This document shows positions 40,990 to 55,200 of a stretch of DNA of 64,000 nt, one piece after another. How positions within the stretch are numbered: position 1 is the first letter of the stretch; the number at the start of each line of letters is the position of its first letter. The notes under the pieces were generated by a model, which worked only from the letters and a program-made list of their open reading frames with translations, was not told the DNA's origin and did no database searches. Where the stretch lies: contig OY365809.1 in the NCBI GenBank assembly GCA_959347315.1, forward strand, positions 1-64,000. The letters run 5' to 3'. The position numbers and the translations under genes were made by a program. The stretch comes from Bimastos eiseni. Taxonomy: Eukaryota; Annelida; Clitellata; Crassiclitellata; Lumbricidae.

Positions 40990-43900
40990 GTACGTAAATT
41001 ATTTCAGCCGATAAATTCAATTTTTTTCGAAAGTCTTGTGCACCACAACATAAAGCAAGAACGCCATTATTGCCGCTACACTGCATCCAAATGTTCGGCT
41101 CTGCTTTTCCTCTGAGGGGTGTAGGGCATTTCCCTAACCCTAATCTCCGGGAAAGATGTCCGTAGCCCCCCTCTGATCAGTGCCTCCTCGATTGAACTCC
41201 GATTGTGTCACGTCAGTGCTGCTCAAAACCATTGTTAATCAACATAACGCCGCAGATATGACGTATACCCAACGACTTTTCCGTCGCTCTGCCTACCTCT
41301 ATCACCACCCCATCTAATAATTCCACTCGGCTCTTTCAAAAACTCCCAACGACGTCCAATTTTAAATACTTCACTGCTTATCTCCATTCTGTGCTATTTC
41401 TTTAGCGGTTTCGTGTTTGTCTGAAATATTTGTGATTGCAAGAAACCAATTTAAAATAATATATCAGGCAGAGGTGCAACAAGGTTTCTAAACTGGGGGC
41501 GATAAGTCTGATAAAGCCCCCACAAAACTTTTTGCCCCCACTTTATAATTTTGCCTCCAGAAATTTCAAACATGGAGGGGCACAAATTATCTCAACAAAA
41601 TGCATCTTATCATAACAATCAATAGAAATGAAAAATGTAAGATTCTTTTAAAGTATACACTAATTGGGCCTACCATATATTTTGTACAGTATAAAGCAAG
41701 ACTTTATGCGAATTATTCTTTTCCACCATTATGACGCTTGTATCAGGGCATGGGCTGGATGCCAAGTTCATTTCGGTTTTAACTTTCCGCTAGACTTAAA
41801 GAGACTGTACCAATGGTCAGTAGACTGGCAGATTCTGGTCAACACAAAAAAGTGTTATATTATGCTCATGGGAAAGAAATGAAAAATCGCAGTACTCGGT
41901 AGGAGGGTTGAACATAAGAGACTCAGAGAAAGAAAGACATCTAGAGATAATCATACACAAGAGTGCAAAGCCATCAAGGCAATGTTCAGACGCAGCAAAA
42001 AAGCCAAAAAGGGGTTAGGAATGACTAAAAGAGCAATAGTCATCAGAGAAAAGAAAAAGTGTCAGGTCAGTGTCCGGGACCATCATAGTCAACGGGACAG
42101 CTATAGACTCGTAAATTGGATTCTCGGGATACGCTTTCTATCATACTTAGACGGCAACTGGAAGTAAGGGGGCCACGATTGTAGACTCGGATGATGGCTG
42201 GAAGAACGAATGCTCGCGCATTAGACTTACGTAGATCCACAGATCGCCACAGTCGTTTATAAGCCTCCATCACCAAGAGAGCAGCTCCACGCAAGTCTTC
42301 TGTGCTAGGAACTTCTCATTACTGCGGAGTTGGCTAGGAGGTGCATATCCCAAAAGACATTTCCAAAAAAATTTGAATATGATCCCCGATTTCATGATTG
42401 TAGACCAATCACTACACTATTTCTTTAGGTAATGATGAATATTCTGCAATAAGAAATTTTCTGAATGTTGGGTAGAAACAATGTGATACATTATAGATGA
42501 CTGAACAATCAAGCATGCTTTACTCTCCTTTGCAAATGACAGTCGTTTATACCCGCAATAAGCAAGAACAAATCGTATAAGCAACATTTGGACTTCTTGA
42601 GATTTATTCACGCACAATATAATCATCATTAGATGCAAAAAGTGATTGGAGAGACATAAAAATAGAACAGATTTTGGACACTGGCCACCAAATCTGGGGG
42701 GAAGGACGTCGACCCCAGTTTTAAAACTGGGGTCGACGTCCCTGGTGTCCCTCTGCCCCTACCCGCTTGTTACACCCCTGATATCAGGATGCGAAATAGA
42801 TAAAGACTGTTTCCTCCTTTCTTAAGATTTCGAAGAATGCATGGATATGAATAAACCTGAGACGACAGTGTTCATACAAAATCGGAAATTAAATGCAAAA
42901 CCTAGGAACTTTGAGCAATAATTAAGGCCTAATAACAAAGTCTGATGGTAAGGCGTTTTCAATAATTATGTCAGAGCAGTTGTTATTTAGGGAGCTTGTG
43001 GCTTGTTTTCTCTGCACAGCACGGCGTTGACCCGGAAACTGTTGCGTGGATATGAAAAGCTTCCGCCTCCAGGAGGTAAGTAGTTTACTTGTTCACTTTT
43101 TGCTCTTCTGGTAAAACATAGTTCTTTAAAGTTGCCTATAATGGTACAGTGTAGGTGTTCAATATCACCACACTGCGGCCAAAATCAAGGCGATCTTAAG
43201 TTAACTTTATAAACCCTTTGCATCGATTCCAAAAGTGACTTATAAATCATTATTGAATTTGATAATTAATGCATTTTGCCTTTTGCAAAATAAAAGCGGG
43301 TCACCATATTTTCGCCTTCGTTCACAAGTGCTGTCGCTTTCATGAAATGGTCTAGATATTATCTAGAATCTCTTCCCGTCCAACGGCATTGTCCGTTCAC
43401 GTGACCATCGACTGAATTATTCTTACGACGCTGCTGTTTTAGAACAACTTTAGAGAGTCGCAATTAAGTTATAGAGACATCAGAGCTTTTACTTGACGCA
43501 TTGTCGAATTCCATCTTGGTTTATGATTTTTCTGCCATGGCAGAAATTGTAATCTAGAACTGTCTATGATGAGCCAACATTTCAGAGTCTGATTCAAAAT
43601 ACGGTCTCATGGTTCAATCGAAGCCATCACTCAACGCTCCGCGGTTGACTTTAATTTCTTAACTAAAAATAGCAGCTGTGGCATTTCCTCTGTGTGTATC
43701 TTTCAGGATCAAATTCAAAAACTTAAATGCATTATTTGTCGCTAAGAAACTATCTGCTTTTACCGTAGAACTATCCTTCTAGTTCTTAATTTAATTTTCG
43801 TACTCAAAGCTAATATTTGAATTAATTCTAACTGATGCATTTATCAGTAAAATCTACAAATATCTTGATATTCTGCAATTAGGTCCAACAATTGTCAGTC

Positions 43901-44306
43901 TTGGAATCTACATAAACTACTTTTATGCAATGAGCGAACAATCTATGGTAAGTTTTGAGAAGTTCCTCCAGTAACATCAGCTAGTGTCTTTGTCCTTTGT
44001 ACAGAAAATGTAAACTATGACATAATGAAAAAATATCTAATCCCTGACTGACTTATTATGATGAGTTCCTTTTCGGCGCTGTGCTGAACGAAAAGAATGA
44101 TCGCAGCCGAGTCAATCAGCAGAGTCTTAGTTAATAGAAGTCACAGATTTTAGACGACGTGGTTTCGAGGAGCCAGTAGGATGAATTCGCAGTCTTCGAT
44201 CATGCTTCTATAATATTGAACAATAGTGTGATGACTTAGCTACTACTTTCGTCTAAGCTTCTATGTTGAACAATATACATGTAAGTCGCAAATTGATAAT
44301 ACGCAA

Positions 44307-44373
<67 letters not shown>

Positions 44374-46201
44374 GCTTCCTTTCCTTCATATTAGGTTTTA
44401 AGTTTAAAAAAACAATTCCAGCATATTAATTGGATTGAGGTAACTCCGTTCTGAAGCGAATAATTATGTTGCCTCAAATATTCAGTATCAGATAAAAGGA
44501 TTAATATCTTTCTCTGTTGTCTCGCCTCAAAACCTATTCATCAAAAATTACATTTGTGCAAATCTATCTGAATAAATCCACCAAAAGACTTAGTGGCAGA
44601 AAAAGTACTAACCGGCTCTTAATTGTTTTCGTGTTTTGAATCATATTTTGACTTCCTCTTCAATCTCGAGATTCCTTGGTTTCTAATAATCATATCATTA
44701 GCTAACTAAATTTGTAGTGCATTTCAAGATGAAAGCAGTAATCGCGTATATTGAAATAATATATCAACGCTGGGTCCTTTTTATAAGACACGCATCCAAA
44801 ACGCTCCTCTTCTTATTCTGCTCGACCAGGACTACCGTCTGAGTTTCTATATGCGTCAGACGTGGTTCGACAGTCGATTCGTATTCAATTCATCTGAACA
44901 CAGCAACATCAAGAGACTGAAACTGGACGACTCTGACTTTCCGCGAATCTGGATTCCAGACGTTTTCTTCCGCAACGAAAAAGGCGCTTCATTCCACCAA
45001 GTGACACAGAACAATCGCCTGTTCTACATCAGTGAAGATGGAAAGCTCTGGTATGTTTGCAAGTAAGTTCAATTTCATCTTGTTGCGCATGTGCCCTACA
45101 CCAAGCTCTGAAAAGCGTTTTCAAGATACACATCAGAATACCTTTCAAATGGGTCACTGTCACTCCTCAAATCTCGTAAGTTTCACCATCCTAGGGGCCG
45201 TCCACATAATACGTACGCAGCGAAGAGGGAGGGGGTTTAAAATTTCGCCCATTTTGCCTACGGGTGCGCATGGGGAGGGATCTACGAAATATACGGGGTG
45301 CCATATTGACCCCTGTAGGGATCCGAAAGTCCGATTTTCTTGCGTACGTAATATATGGATGGGTCCCTATCATAAACCCATGAATACATACCATAAGTGT
45401 ACAGAGTTGTCCACGGGTCAGACCGACCTGCGAGTCGGGCCGGGTCGAGTCACGAATATTTGTATTTTAGGCGAATCGGATCGGTTTGAGGTCCTGGTGG
45501 GACGGTTTGGGTCGGTTCCCAAACCCGGACCCATTTCGCCCTACCAGTATTTGCAGATCTTAATTTTCAACTATATGCTGTTCATATTTAATGATTCGTT
45601 ATTGTTTACATCTTCTGTGCATTCCTTCATTGGCAAGAGATCTTAAAGGCACCTGAGTGAGGAAAGAACAGAACAAGCCATTCGCAAAGCCGATTGAACC
45701 TGATGCGCGCTATTGACATCTGAGACAAATAATCGGGCAGCTCTTTAGTGCCCGATTCTTTGACTCCTTGTGCAAGGACCGAACAAGCCTGAGATTAAAA
45801 TCTCTTTGATGTCATTGCTTTAACTAACCGCGGTCAACATCGGACCCTGGTTTTAATCAGTTACAATCAAATAAATTTAATATGGCGAAGGAAATAGCGC
45901 GAAGACTCAGGGCAACACCGGATTTGTTCCTTATAACACCGAATTTGGCTCAAGCTAATGTATGGAATAACCTCTCATGAATTTAAGTAAGAAAATAAAA
46001 GGTCAAAGGATTGATTACAAGCGTGTGAGTTATCTTAGGATGCAAAGCTGAATCCTGTGGGTCGGACTCTTACATACCTAATAATATTCGTAATACTGTC
46101 TCATATAATTATTTATGGCGGAGGTAAGTTTAGGCCAAAATAAATGGAATAAACGGAGGGTAACTTCCCTTAGGCGTTCTAACAAATTATTATTATTATT
46201 A

Positions 46202-46246
<45 letters not shown>

Positions 46247-49200
46247 GTTTCACATTATGCTGTTATCGCCCTTGATGAGCTAATGGAGTGTTGGCAATGT
46301 CCCGAAGAGGCAGACTGCGTTCCCACGCTGAAGAACAACTGAGATACGTTGGAACAGAAATGACGTCTCCATTGGATCGTGGGTTGCAGCACTCGTTCGA
46401 CTACCCAACTCTGAGATGAACTCCAGTCCTTCACTGCTCCAAGCGCCGCCGGATTCCAAGGAGAGGGCTACGAAGTCGTGGGTGTTGGTTATGGTGGAAT
46501 ACTTGGCCCTCTTCGTCTTAGCTGCGCGTTCGGCTGCTTCGCCAGCTCTGATAGATGTGTCGACAAGATGTGACTTGGCGTAGGTGTCGGGCACTGTCAC
46601 ATCCCATGCCAGACATCGACCACGTGTCCAAGGAATGAGCGTGACGCCGTCCGGTCGCTTTCCATCTTCTCTTAGCAAGCCGAGAGGTTCCTTTTGCGCT
46701 GGAATCTTCGCCCTGCCAAGAGCTCTCCAGATGACATCGTTCAACATGCTGTGTCGTTGATGTTTTCCGCTGCCTCTTCTACAAATTAGTCCATGGAGCC
46801 CTTTTGCGTCGACGCTCTCTTGACATTGGTGACACAAATGTGGCTCGCAGAGCGTCGTTCCTAGCCTCAACCCGGCTGCCAGTCGTACATCCTCGTTTGA
46901 GAGGCGCAGGCCTAGGGCAGTCACAGGGGGCGCTAGCATCCAGTCTCCAGAATGAGGTGCTCGTGAGGCCAGCAGGCGAGCACGGTCGCATGGATTGTTA
47001 TTGGAATCCAGCAGACCTTTCCATGCCTTGTCTGTGAATCGGAGGCCCCATTCTTTCTGGCGATAACTTGCTGCTCCTGTTGGTGGTTCTGCATCTGTCA
47101 GGGTCTTCCAAGCGTTGAGTGCTGAACTCGCAAGTTCATATGGTTCCTCAGCAGACTCTGTTGGTAGGATGCATGCCTGGAGTTCGCTTGTACTAGCAGC
47201 AGAAGCCAGGAAGGCAGAAAGTGCCAGCGTAGATGCACAACGAACTCCCAGACCACCATCTCTCACCGGCAAAGAAGCCTGGAGTCAGCGGTCATCGTCA
47301 AGGTCCACATTTAAAATGGTTGACAGTCCTTCTCTCAGCAGTTGATCAAACCGAGCCAAGCCCGGGCAATCAGCGCAGACGGCTGTGCGCAGACTGTACA
47401 AGAGCTTCGGTACACTTAGACTGTTTCTCAGCAGAACCAGAGCGTCATGTGTATAAAGCAAGGACAATCTTCCGATTGCCCTCTCGAGGTCATTGGCCTT
47501 TGAATTAACGACCATGTTCACAGCTGGACCTGAAATTAGAGGTGCACCCAACAAGGTCATGTCCTCGAGGGCTATGCTCGTGAACTATTGGAACGCAGGG
47601 TCATTGTTCGGCATCTGGGTGTTGTGACACGCGATTTCGCATTTGCTGCGGTTCAATAGCAATCCCAGATTCTTTGATTCCTGCTCGATTAATTGAACGT
47701 CGTCGGCCACTGTTTCCTTGTTACCTCCAATGTCAGGTCATCCAGATATCCGATACGCAGATCCGAACGAAGCTTCATCAGAATCGGTTGCAGCACAAGA
47801 CAGAATTCCAGAGGTCCCAAAGGATCGCCTTGCTGCGTTCCTTCTTCGGATCGAATTGTGTTTGAACCATAGCGCAACAGTGGACGGTTTGAATAGGCAG
47901 CGTGAGCAAAGTGGTAGAGCTCTGGGATCTCTCTAGCAACTGCCTCTAGAAGACAATCTCTGCGCAGAGTGTTAAAGGCATTGGCGAAGTCGAGCTTCAC
48001 TAGGACGCTGTCCTCAGGCATTGTGGAAATCCAGCGACGTGTCGCATGGACAGCTGCCTCAGCGCCTCCTGGAATGCCTACTCCAAGTTGAATGGGGGCG
48101 AGCAGTTGAGACAGCCTTGCTACCGCATGCGAATTAGCGCACTTTGCCGCCAGACGACGCCATGTGTAGCCCACGGCGATCGGTCTTATGCCTCCGTCCT
48201 TTTTGCTCAGGGCTAAAAGGTTTGCCCCATAGATGACCTCATTCACCTCTTCGGATAGACCTCCCTTTAGTAGCAGATTGACAAGGTCAGATAGATGTTG
48301 CCCGATGTTGTCATCTACTCCATAGGCCATCAGATCCTTTAAGTGTTGTGGAGTAATGCCATCTGGACCACCAGCCGAACCCGCAGGGAAAGAGGAGATT
48401 GCCCTAGCGAAATCTTCTTTAGAAACTTGAAGCGGGATGAAGCGATCGGAACTGTCTGGATCACATGGGGTTCTCCTGTCCACTGGTGCAGGCGGGTGCT
48501 TTTGCTTAAGCGCGGCCAGAGTTTCAGGTGTGTCCAGTGCCGGTTTATCCTCGCTGCAGATGAGACGGATGGCTGCCTTGAAATTGCCTTCCTCCAGCTT
48601 GCTTGCAACTGTTGAGGCTAAATATCTGGCGTGGTCGCATTTAGCGGACTTGAGCTTACGACTTGACGTCAGTGGCAATTCATCGTTAGTCGACTGGTCT
48701 GGTCCCTGCAGTCCCCATTCGGTAATGCGGGACAAAATCATCTTGGTCATGTTGTGCTTTCGTCCACCTCTTCTTGGCTTCACTAGTACAGTTCCACCGA
48801 AGGCCAGCAAATCGAACCATTTTGCAACGCAATTTGGTTCTCTTACAATTGCTTGGATTATATCGGCCAGGAGAGCAGCACAAGATGGCCTTGCTGCTTT
48901 TGGGATTCTCTTAATCAGAAGACCGGGTGAAACAGGATGTGAGAGCTGAGAAGCGATCGGCCCAACGTCCGTCGACAGCTCCCGTGAGTAAGAGATCTGC
49001 ACGCTAGTGGTAGAAGACGACTGTCTTGTGGTATTATGCTTTAAAGGGCCGTCCGCCGGTGGCTGGTCGGAACCTGGACAAGGGGCGGTTCGAGGGCCGT
49101 GCCGGTGCATCGTGCCATCTGAGGCATGGGTTTTGAAGGACAACCAACACACCCCGCAAATATTATTATTATTATTATTATTATTTTATTATTATCATTA

Positions 49201-52200
49201 TTATATAATATTTTGGCGGTCTGACAGTGTTGCGTTTTTGTGACATTAAAATTTGACGATAAAAAATATTAGCAAAATTTGCTCTAAAGGCGGGTCGGAT
49301 CAGATTGGGTCCGGTCATGTATGTCATGGGTCGGGTCAGGTCAGATATTTGGCTTCAGAAGTCGGGTCGGGTCGGTTCCATTATCGATGGGTCGGGTTGG
49401 GCTGGTACAGGAAAATTGGACCCATGGACAACAACTCTGTGAGTGTAGGCACTCAGTCTCGGGACTTGGAATTTGGGTCAGTTCTCGAATTACTGTAGTC
49501 ATTATCAAACGAATGACCAAATCACCCGATTTTGACAAACTATTTGTTCTGTTTGAATCGACGAGAGCTTGGGCCTACATCTGCAAAAAACAATGGCTCT
49601 CAAATTATGGCCATTAAAAATGCATAGATGCACATAAGAATTATTCCGTTTGAGGCCATTGTCTGGTTGAATCGTTGACGCTTCACGTACGTTCATGTCT
49701 TTTCAGAATAAGCGCAACGTTTTCATGTCCAATGAAACTTCAGAAGTACCCACTGGATCGTCAGTCGTGTCCAATTCGATTCGAAAGTTGTACGTATGTC
49801 CTGCATAACAATGTAAAAATAACATACTAATAATTCCGGAGGTCTGAGTCTGTCCCAAGCAGGAGGGTTCTGCAGTGGGCTTGCAACCCACCCAGGTAAA
49901 ACAAAGCTTGCAACCGAAATAATGCAACAAATTCAATTGGAGGAAATGCGTTGCCCGATGTGTAGACCTACACAGGAAGGACTAAGTACTAAGTAATAAT
50001 TCCGTACAATTGAAAGCTTACGGCCTATACAAAATGTTGACTGGAGTTTTTTAGTCGACTCAGCGCCTAAAACCAGTTAAATTCTAGACGTTAAGTCAAA
50101 TGTCAAATTTCGTCATTTTAATCGTAATCGCAATCGCAGCATTTCTACAGCGCCCACAAAAGCCAAGTCGCGAGAACCAGCTTATTCCGTGAGAGTTGGA
50201 AGAAGTTGTTGGAGAAGATAAGTCACTTCTTCCAGACTAAACGCCTCAGCATTACAGGCGCAGTCTCAGTAACTGTTGAATGCCTTTGATAGGAATTTCT
50301 TTCTGCAGAGAACTTGGAAGCCTGCGACTGGTTGGTCAGGAATCCGTTTCTGCTTCAGTTAAATGGGATACCGGAGGAAGATACTTTGAAAGAGAATTAG
50401 AAGATCAATGATATGCAAAATGATGAAGTTTAACACTTGGAGAATGTTTGGAAATCACAAATAGCAGCATTCTTAGGCAACAATCGCAACAACTTAGCTG
50501 CGAGAAGAAGCTCTTCCTCGTATCATATCTAAACTTCAAAATGGTTTCATTGCTAAGCACGACAAAATGGAAACTCCGTACTTCACACATGATTGAAAAG
50601 CAGCAAGAACAAAAGTCACTTGAAAATGATTTTTTTCGAGAGCACTAGTGGACGCACAATGCGTTTGTAATTGCCGTGTGTGAATAATATAATGTTGAGA
50701 AGAGTTGGTAGGACAAGCAATGCTTTTATACATGCACGTGTAATTGGGATGTGTGAGCATGTTGTCTAGCAGAGTGTGTGACACACACTATCCAGTCGCA
50801 ATTGCTGTGTATGAGTATGTGTTTGAAAAGAGTGGAGGAGAAACAATGGTGTTCTGATTGTTAAGCTCTACTGCTTTTAGTGAGTATGTATTGTACTATG
50901 TCTTGTGATCTTAGCCTAGGTCATCGTTGTATTCGTCCCGTTTCAGTTGGCTATAAGACGGATACAATCATCTACCGGTGGCTAGATGAAAATAGCATTG
51001 AGTACGATCCGTTGGCGAGGAAATTACCAGAGATGGTCATTGAGGATTACAAACAGGACGATTGCACACACAATGATACCTCAGGTACAACGATCTGTCG
51101 TAATAATTAAACTGATCATCTGACAGTCATTAAGAAAGTCAACTCGACAGCTTATTGATGATTGTTAAAAGTATATGCTTTCAACCTCTAAAAACAATTT
51201 CTACACTGTAATTCTCTGGAGTACGGTTTTGTTAGCTATAACATGCGATCGGATTAATCATAGGCATTGTTATTTTGATTGACATTCTGGCGCTAACTTT
51301 TAGACTATTCTAAAAAATCCGCTGTGACTCAGACGGCCAATGCAGAACTTCAGACATGTAGACCTACATGATTGTGTATGTAGATACTGGGAAGGATTTA
51401 GGAATCCGCCAGTAAGCCAATTAGCCAAGCCCAGAACTCGATCTAGTCATCTATTCGCCCCAGGACCACAAGGGGAAGGCCGACAAGTAAGGAACACAGA
51501 TTGAACATACGCTGTCCGTTCAATCAGTAAGCCAAACGAAGGCATGAACGAGTATCAGGATCACGTCATTAGTCAGTGAGAGTGAGAGGGAGAGAAAGGT
51601 GAGTGCGAGAAAGAGAGTGAAAGAGAGAGAGAGATACAGAGAGAGAGACAGAGAGAGAGAGGGAGAGACAGAGAGATACAGAGAGAGACAGAGAGAGACA
51701 GAGAGAGACAGAGAGAGACAGAGAGGAAGATGAGTGCGAGAAGAGAGTGAGAGAGAGTGAGTGAGAGATAGAGACCACTCGAAGCTGGTAGTAAGAACAC
51801 TCCGTGCACCAAGGTTCAGATGTTAAGAAAGAGTGAGAGCTCAGAGTCAAAATTAACTCCAAAATCACCAACTGTGAGGGAGAAGTTAATGTGCGGAATG
51901 AGCAGGGGTTAAACTTGGAAATGTCGATGGCCTGTTCAAGAGCAGCCGATTGGAGGATGTGGAAGGAGAGAGGACATTCAAAGAGAGACATATCTTACTC
52001 ACGGAGTCATACTAGAACGCGGCGGATGGATGTTGACTTGGAGATCATCCGCAAAATAGTTTGTGCAGAAGCCTCTGAAACGCCAGCATTGGGCATACCT
52101 CAGCGGTTTAGAGAAGGTGTTACATCAACGGCTCTAGAAGAGAGCCACGAGGCATTATAAAAGGGACATAGGCCCAAAAAGACCTGGATGATCCAAGGAC

Positions 52201-55200
52201 CACGCAGTTTAAGTGATCTATTATTAAAGATCTTAGCCATTCAAGAAGCCGCTTCACCAATTTCAGTTATTACCGCTCTATTTTGTGCAACGTCACTCAT
52301 CAAGGTCACTCAATAGGTGTTGCTGTCGTTGTTGTCAGCTATGATAATGATGATGATGATCGCGACGACTAAGCTTTAAATTAGACTTTCGTGGGCTTAA
52401 ATCAGCGTAGAAAAGAAGCTTAATGCCTCACAAAATCAAAACTATTAGAATGGAAAGCTCATTCTGCCCAACCACTGCAGAATGACCAATCGCGTTAGGG
52501 GTCATCCACAAGAACGTCTGCAACGAGGCTTAGCCCAAATGCGGACAAATGGGGAGGGGTCATGGACTGTACGGACGTCCGCATGTGACCATGCCAAATT
52601 ATTGCCAAATTAACGTCTAATGATAGATACGACATGATCTTAATTGTTTATTAGTAGTTTTATGTTACACTTCACAGTTGAGAGAATGATTATATGAAGC
52701 TTGCAAACAAAAAACAGTGAAATTTTATTAAATTTAAGTTTTTTACAGAGCTATTGTTTAGTCTCATTCTTTGTCAACTGGCTGTTAACCATGAAGAATC
52801 ACGGGTCGGATAATATTTTAGCTGACTATTCAACTATTTTTGACTATTCAACTGCAACTGGCACTGTTCGTTCTAGCTGTTAACCCATGAATAATTACGG
52901 GTCATACTAGATTTTAACGTTGCTATAGTAGTGGTGAAGACAATTTGACGCAGAGCTAAAATAGGCCTACACATTAATTAACGAACGAACGAAAATATTT
53001 TTTTTAACCAAATCAAAACAAAATCATCAAAAGTTTACACATAGCATTTAGTTGCTCAGTTAGGTTACAAAGGGAGGCCGAAAGGATTACCTCCCGCTAA
53101 CAGGGCCACCCACTGACGTATTTTGCTATATAAATCGTTGTGAGCACTGACCTAATATTAATCAAATGTGCAGCAAACACAACACTAGTGTAAAGTAACA
53201 TCAGGAAATATTCAAGTTGCAGTCGTACATCTAACTAATCTTAACAAATTCTTATAAGCCTAACTTAAAGAATCAATCTGAGAGGGGTGGATGATAATCT
53301 TACTCAAATCAGATGAATGGACAATTCAGCAAATTATTTCTCATCTTTATTTTAAATGATTGCAAAGTTGCAGCACTTTGAATATCATAATGGATGTCAT
53401 TCCAAATCTTTGGTCCAGTGCATCTTATTGCAAGCTTTCGAGTGTTAGTGCGAGCTAAATTGATCGGTGTTTAGAAGTGGTTCTCGTACCATAGGAATGG
53501 AACATATTGCCAGCTCCGAAGTAGGCCCTATTCTGAAAATCTTACCGGCAAAAGCTCATGTACAGACTTGTCTTGCCTTGTCTTAACCATCCTCGAACCG
53601 AGGATTGGTCGCTTCATGGACAAGTCTACTCCATTCTTATCCGTGTTGCTGGTTGGGAAATTAAAGTGGTAGGTTCCCACATCTTTCCACTTCCCAGTTA
53701 GTAGGTCATGCGATTTCTCACTTGCACCTCCTTCTTCGTGTGCCGTTGCTGTCCTATTGGCAGTCCTCCACCCTTCATACGATACAAGACCCGCTGCTTC
53801 CCAGGTCAGGTTTGCCGCCTATGTTAGCCAACGTTTCAGGGTTCCTGCAGAGCCTTCCTACCTCGCGAATCGCCCTAGGTGGTCCTTCAGCAAAGCCTTC
53901 ACCACTGATGGTATAGCCTCTGCAGGCTGTCCCTTACTTAGTTGTTGCCACCCCCTAACCGCGATGAGGTGTCGGTCGGTCTTGAGGGGTACAGAACGGT
54001 ACATAAATATAGCTATTTTATTTAATAAGTATATGTGGCGTTTTGCCGCCCGAGCGCCTGCCTGCCGGTGTCGACTCCAGCTGGCTGACACGTCTGGAGT
54101 TGCTGTCAAATCTCAATGCCAAATGGTTGCTCTCGATATGTATCAGGATGATCGCTCTCACCAGTATAGATTAAGGACGGGCCTCTTCTCCAAGAAAGGT
54201 AACGCGGTTCGAATTAGTAACGTTCTGAGGATGGCCGTACTCAAAGCAGGGTTCATAATCATACCGGCAGGAGTCTTCCTCGCCTTACATACCTTCCAAG
54301 TTACTAGCCTCTTCTTCCTCTCTACCTGATGTCGTACCGTTCAGCACCTTGTGACTCTGAAACTATCCCCAATTAGGGACACCAAACGTTCTCTTAAGTT
54401 ACGAGCTTCAGATATACTTGAAACAAGTCCCTAAGTCATATCGGTAGCTAAATTCAAGGTCTTGTGCTATTTGACATTACTGTTCGCAACTCTCTAAACT
54501 CTGTCGTCCTAGACACTACCAGTCTCACAGCACTTCGTCATATCATGCTAGACACAGCTATCACGCCTTCTACTCAACAAGTATCTCTCGATCTATTTCC
54601 GTGTATGGCATAACGGCCGCACACGTATATTTTATCATGCACCCAAAATTGACGGAGTAAGTTCCCGTCCTCTGTATTGGCAGTTACCCTCACCAACAGT
54701 GATACAATCTGCTTCGATAAAAATGACACTGGTAAGGTAATCGCGGACTCTGATAGTCTGAAGGTCTTCTGTCTATAACCTTCGCTATCTGCACACAGAA
54801 CTACGCACGAGGGGGCCCAACCTCGCACTTCAGTCAGTTCTCGGAACTGTGTGTGACGACAAGCAACCATGTATTCACCTGGGTACCCGATTACCCAAAC
54901 GTACTCGTAACGATCACTTCGATCGGACACGCAAGTAGATACACTTCGGGAAAACGGGAGGAGTATCTGTGACCAACGTCGGTAGCAAACAGTAATATTT
55001 ACGCATCGATCAATTCTTCGTCTACTGGTCTACTTGTTATCTTTAACCTGGGTTTTCGACTACCCAGACTTTCACGTGCCTCTTGGTCCATTTCCGTGTG
55101 TGGCATACCGCCTCACACGCATAAGTTATCATGTACACGATTGACGGTCCTCTGCGTTGGCAATTTCCCGCCAACACCGTAATATATTCTGAGACTTCGG

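Larger units (their letters stand above)
40990..43019 (+). other. channel intron 1
   Basis: Contains the 1.3-kb hAT-type element at 41469-42780. Sequence on both sides of it shows nothing recognisable. Confidence 0.6.

Noticed and set aside
45051..45056. GTATGT as the donor of channel exon 4
   Set aside because: Same phase as the chosen GTAAGT at 45063, but it would remove four residues before the Cys-loop and break the family spacing.
45032..45646. 204-aa frame continuing past channel exon 4
   Set aside because: Different frame from the exon, passes through a fold-back element and a GGGTC array; no family similarity.
48437..48949. 170-aa frame opposite the LINE copy, and its twin at 29083-29595
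   Set aside because: Antisense of the LINE RT region; identical in both copies because the copies are nearly identical.
53757..54329. 190-aa frame as a host gene
   Set aside because: No recognisable motif, no splice partners, located in a repeat-structured block in which similar modules occur in several frames.
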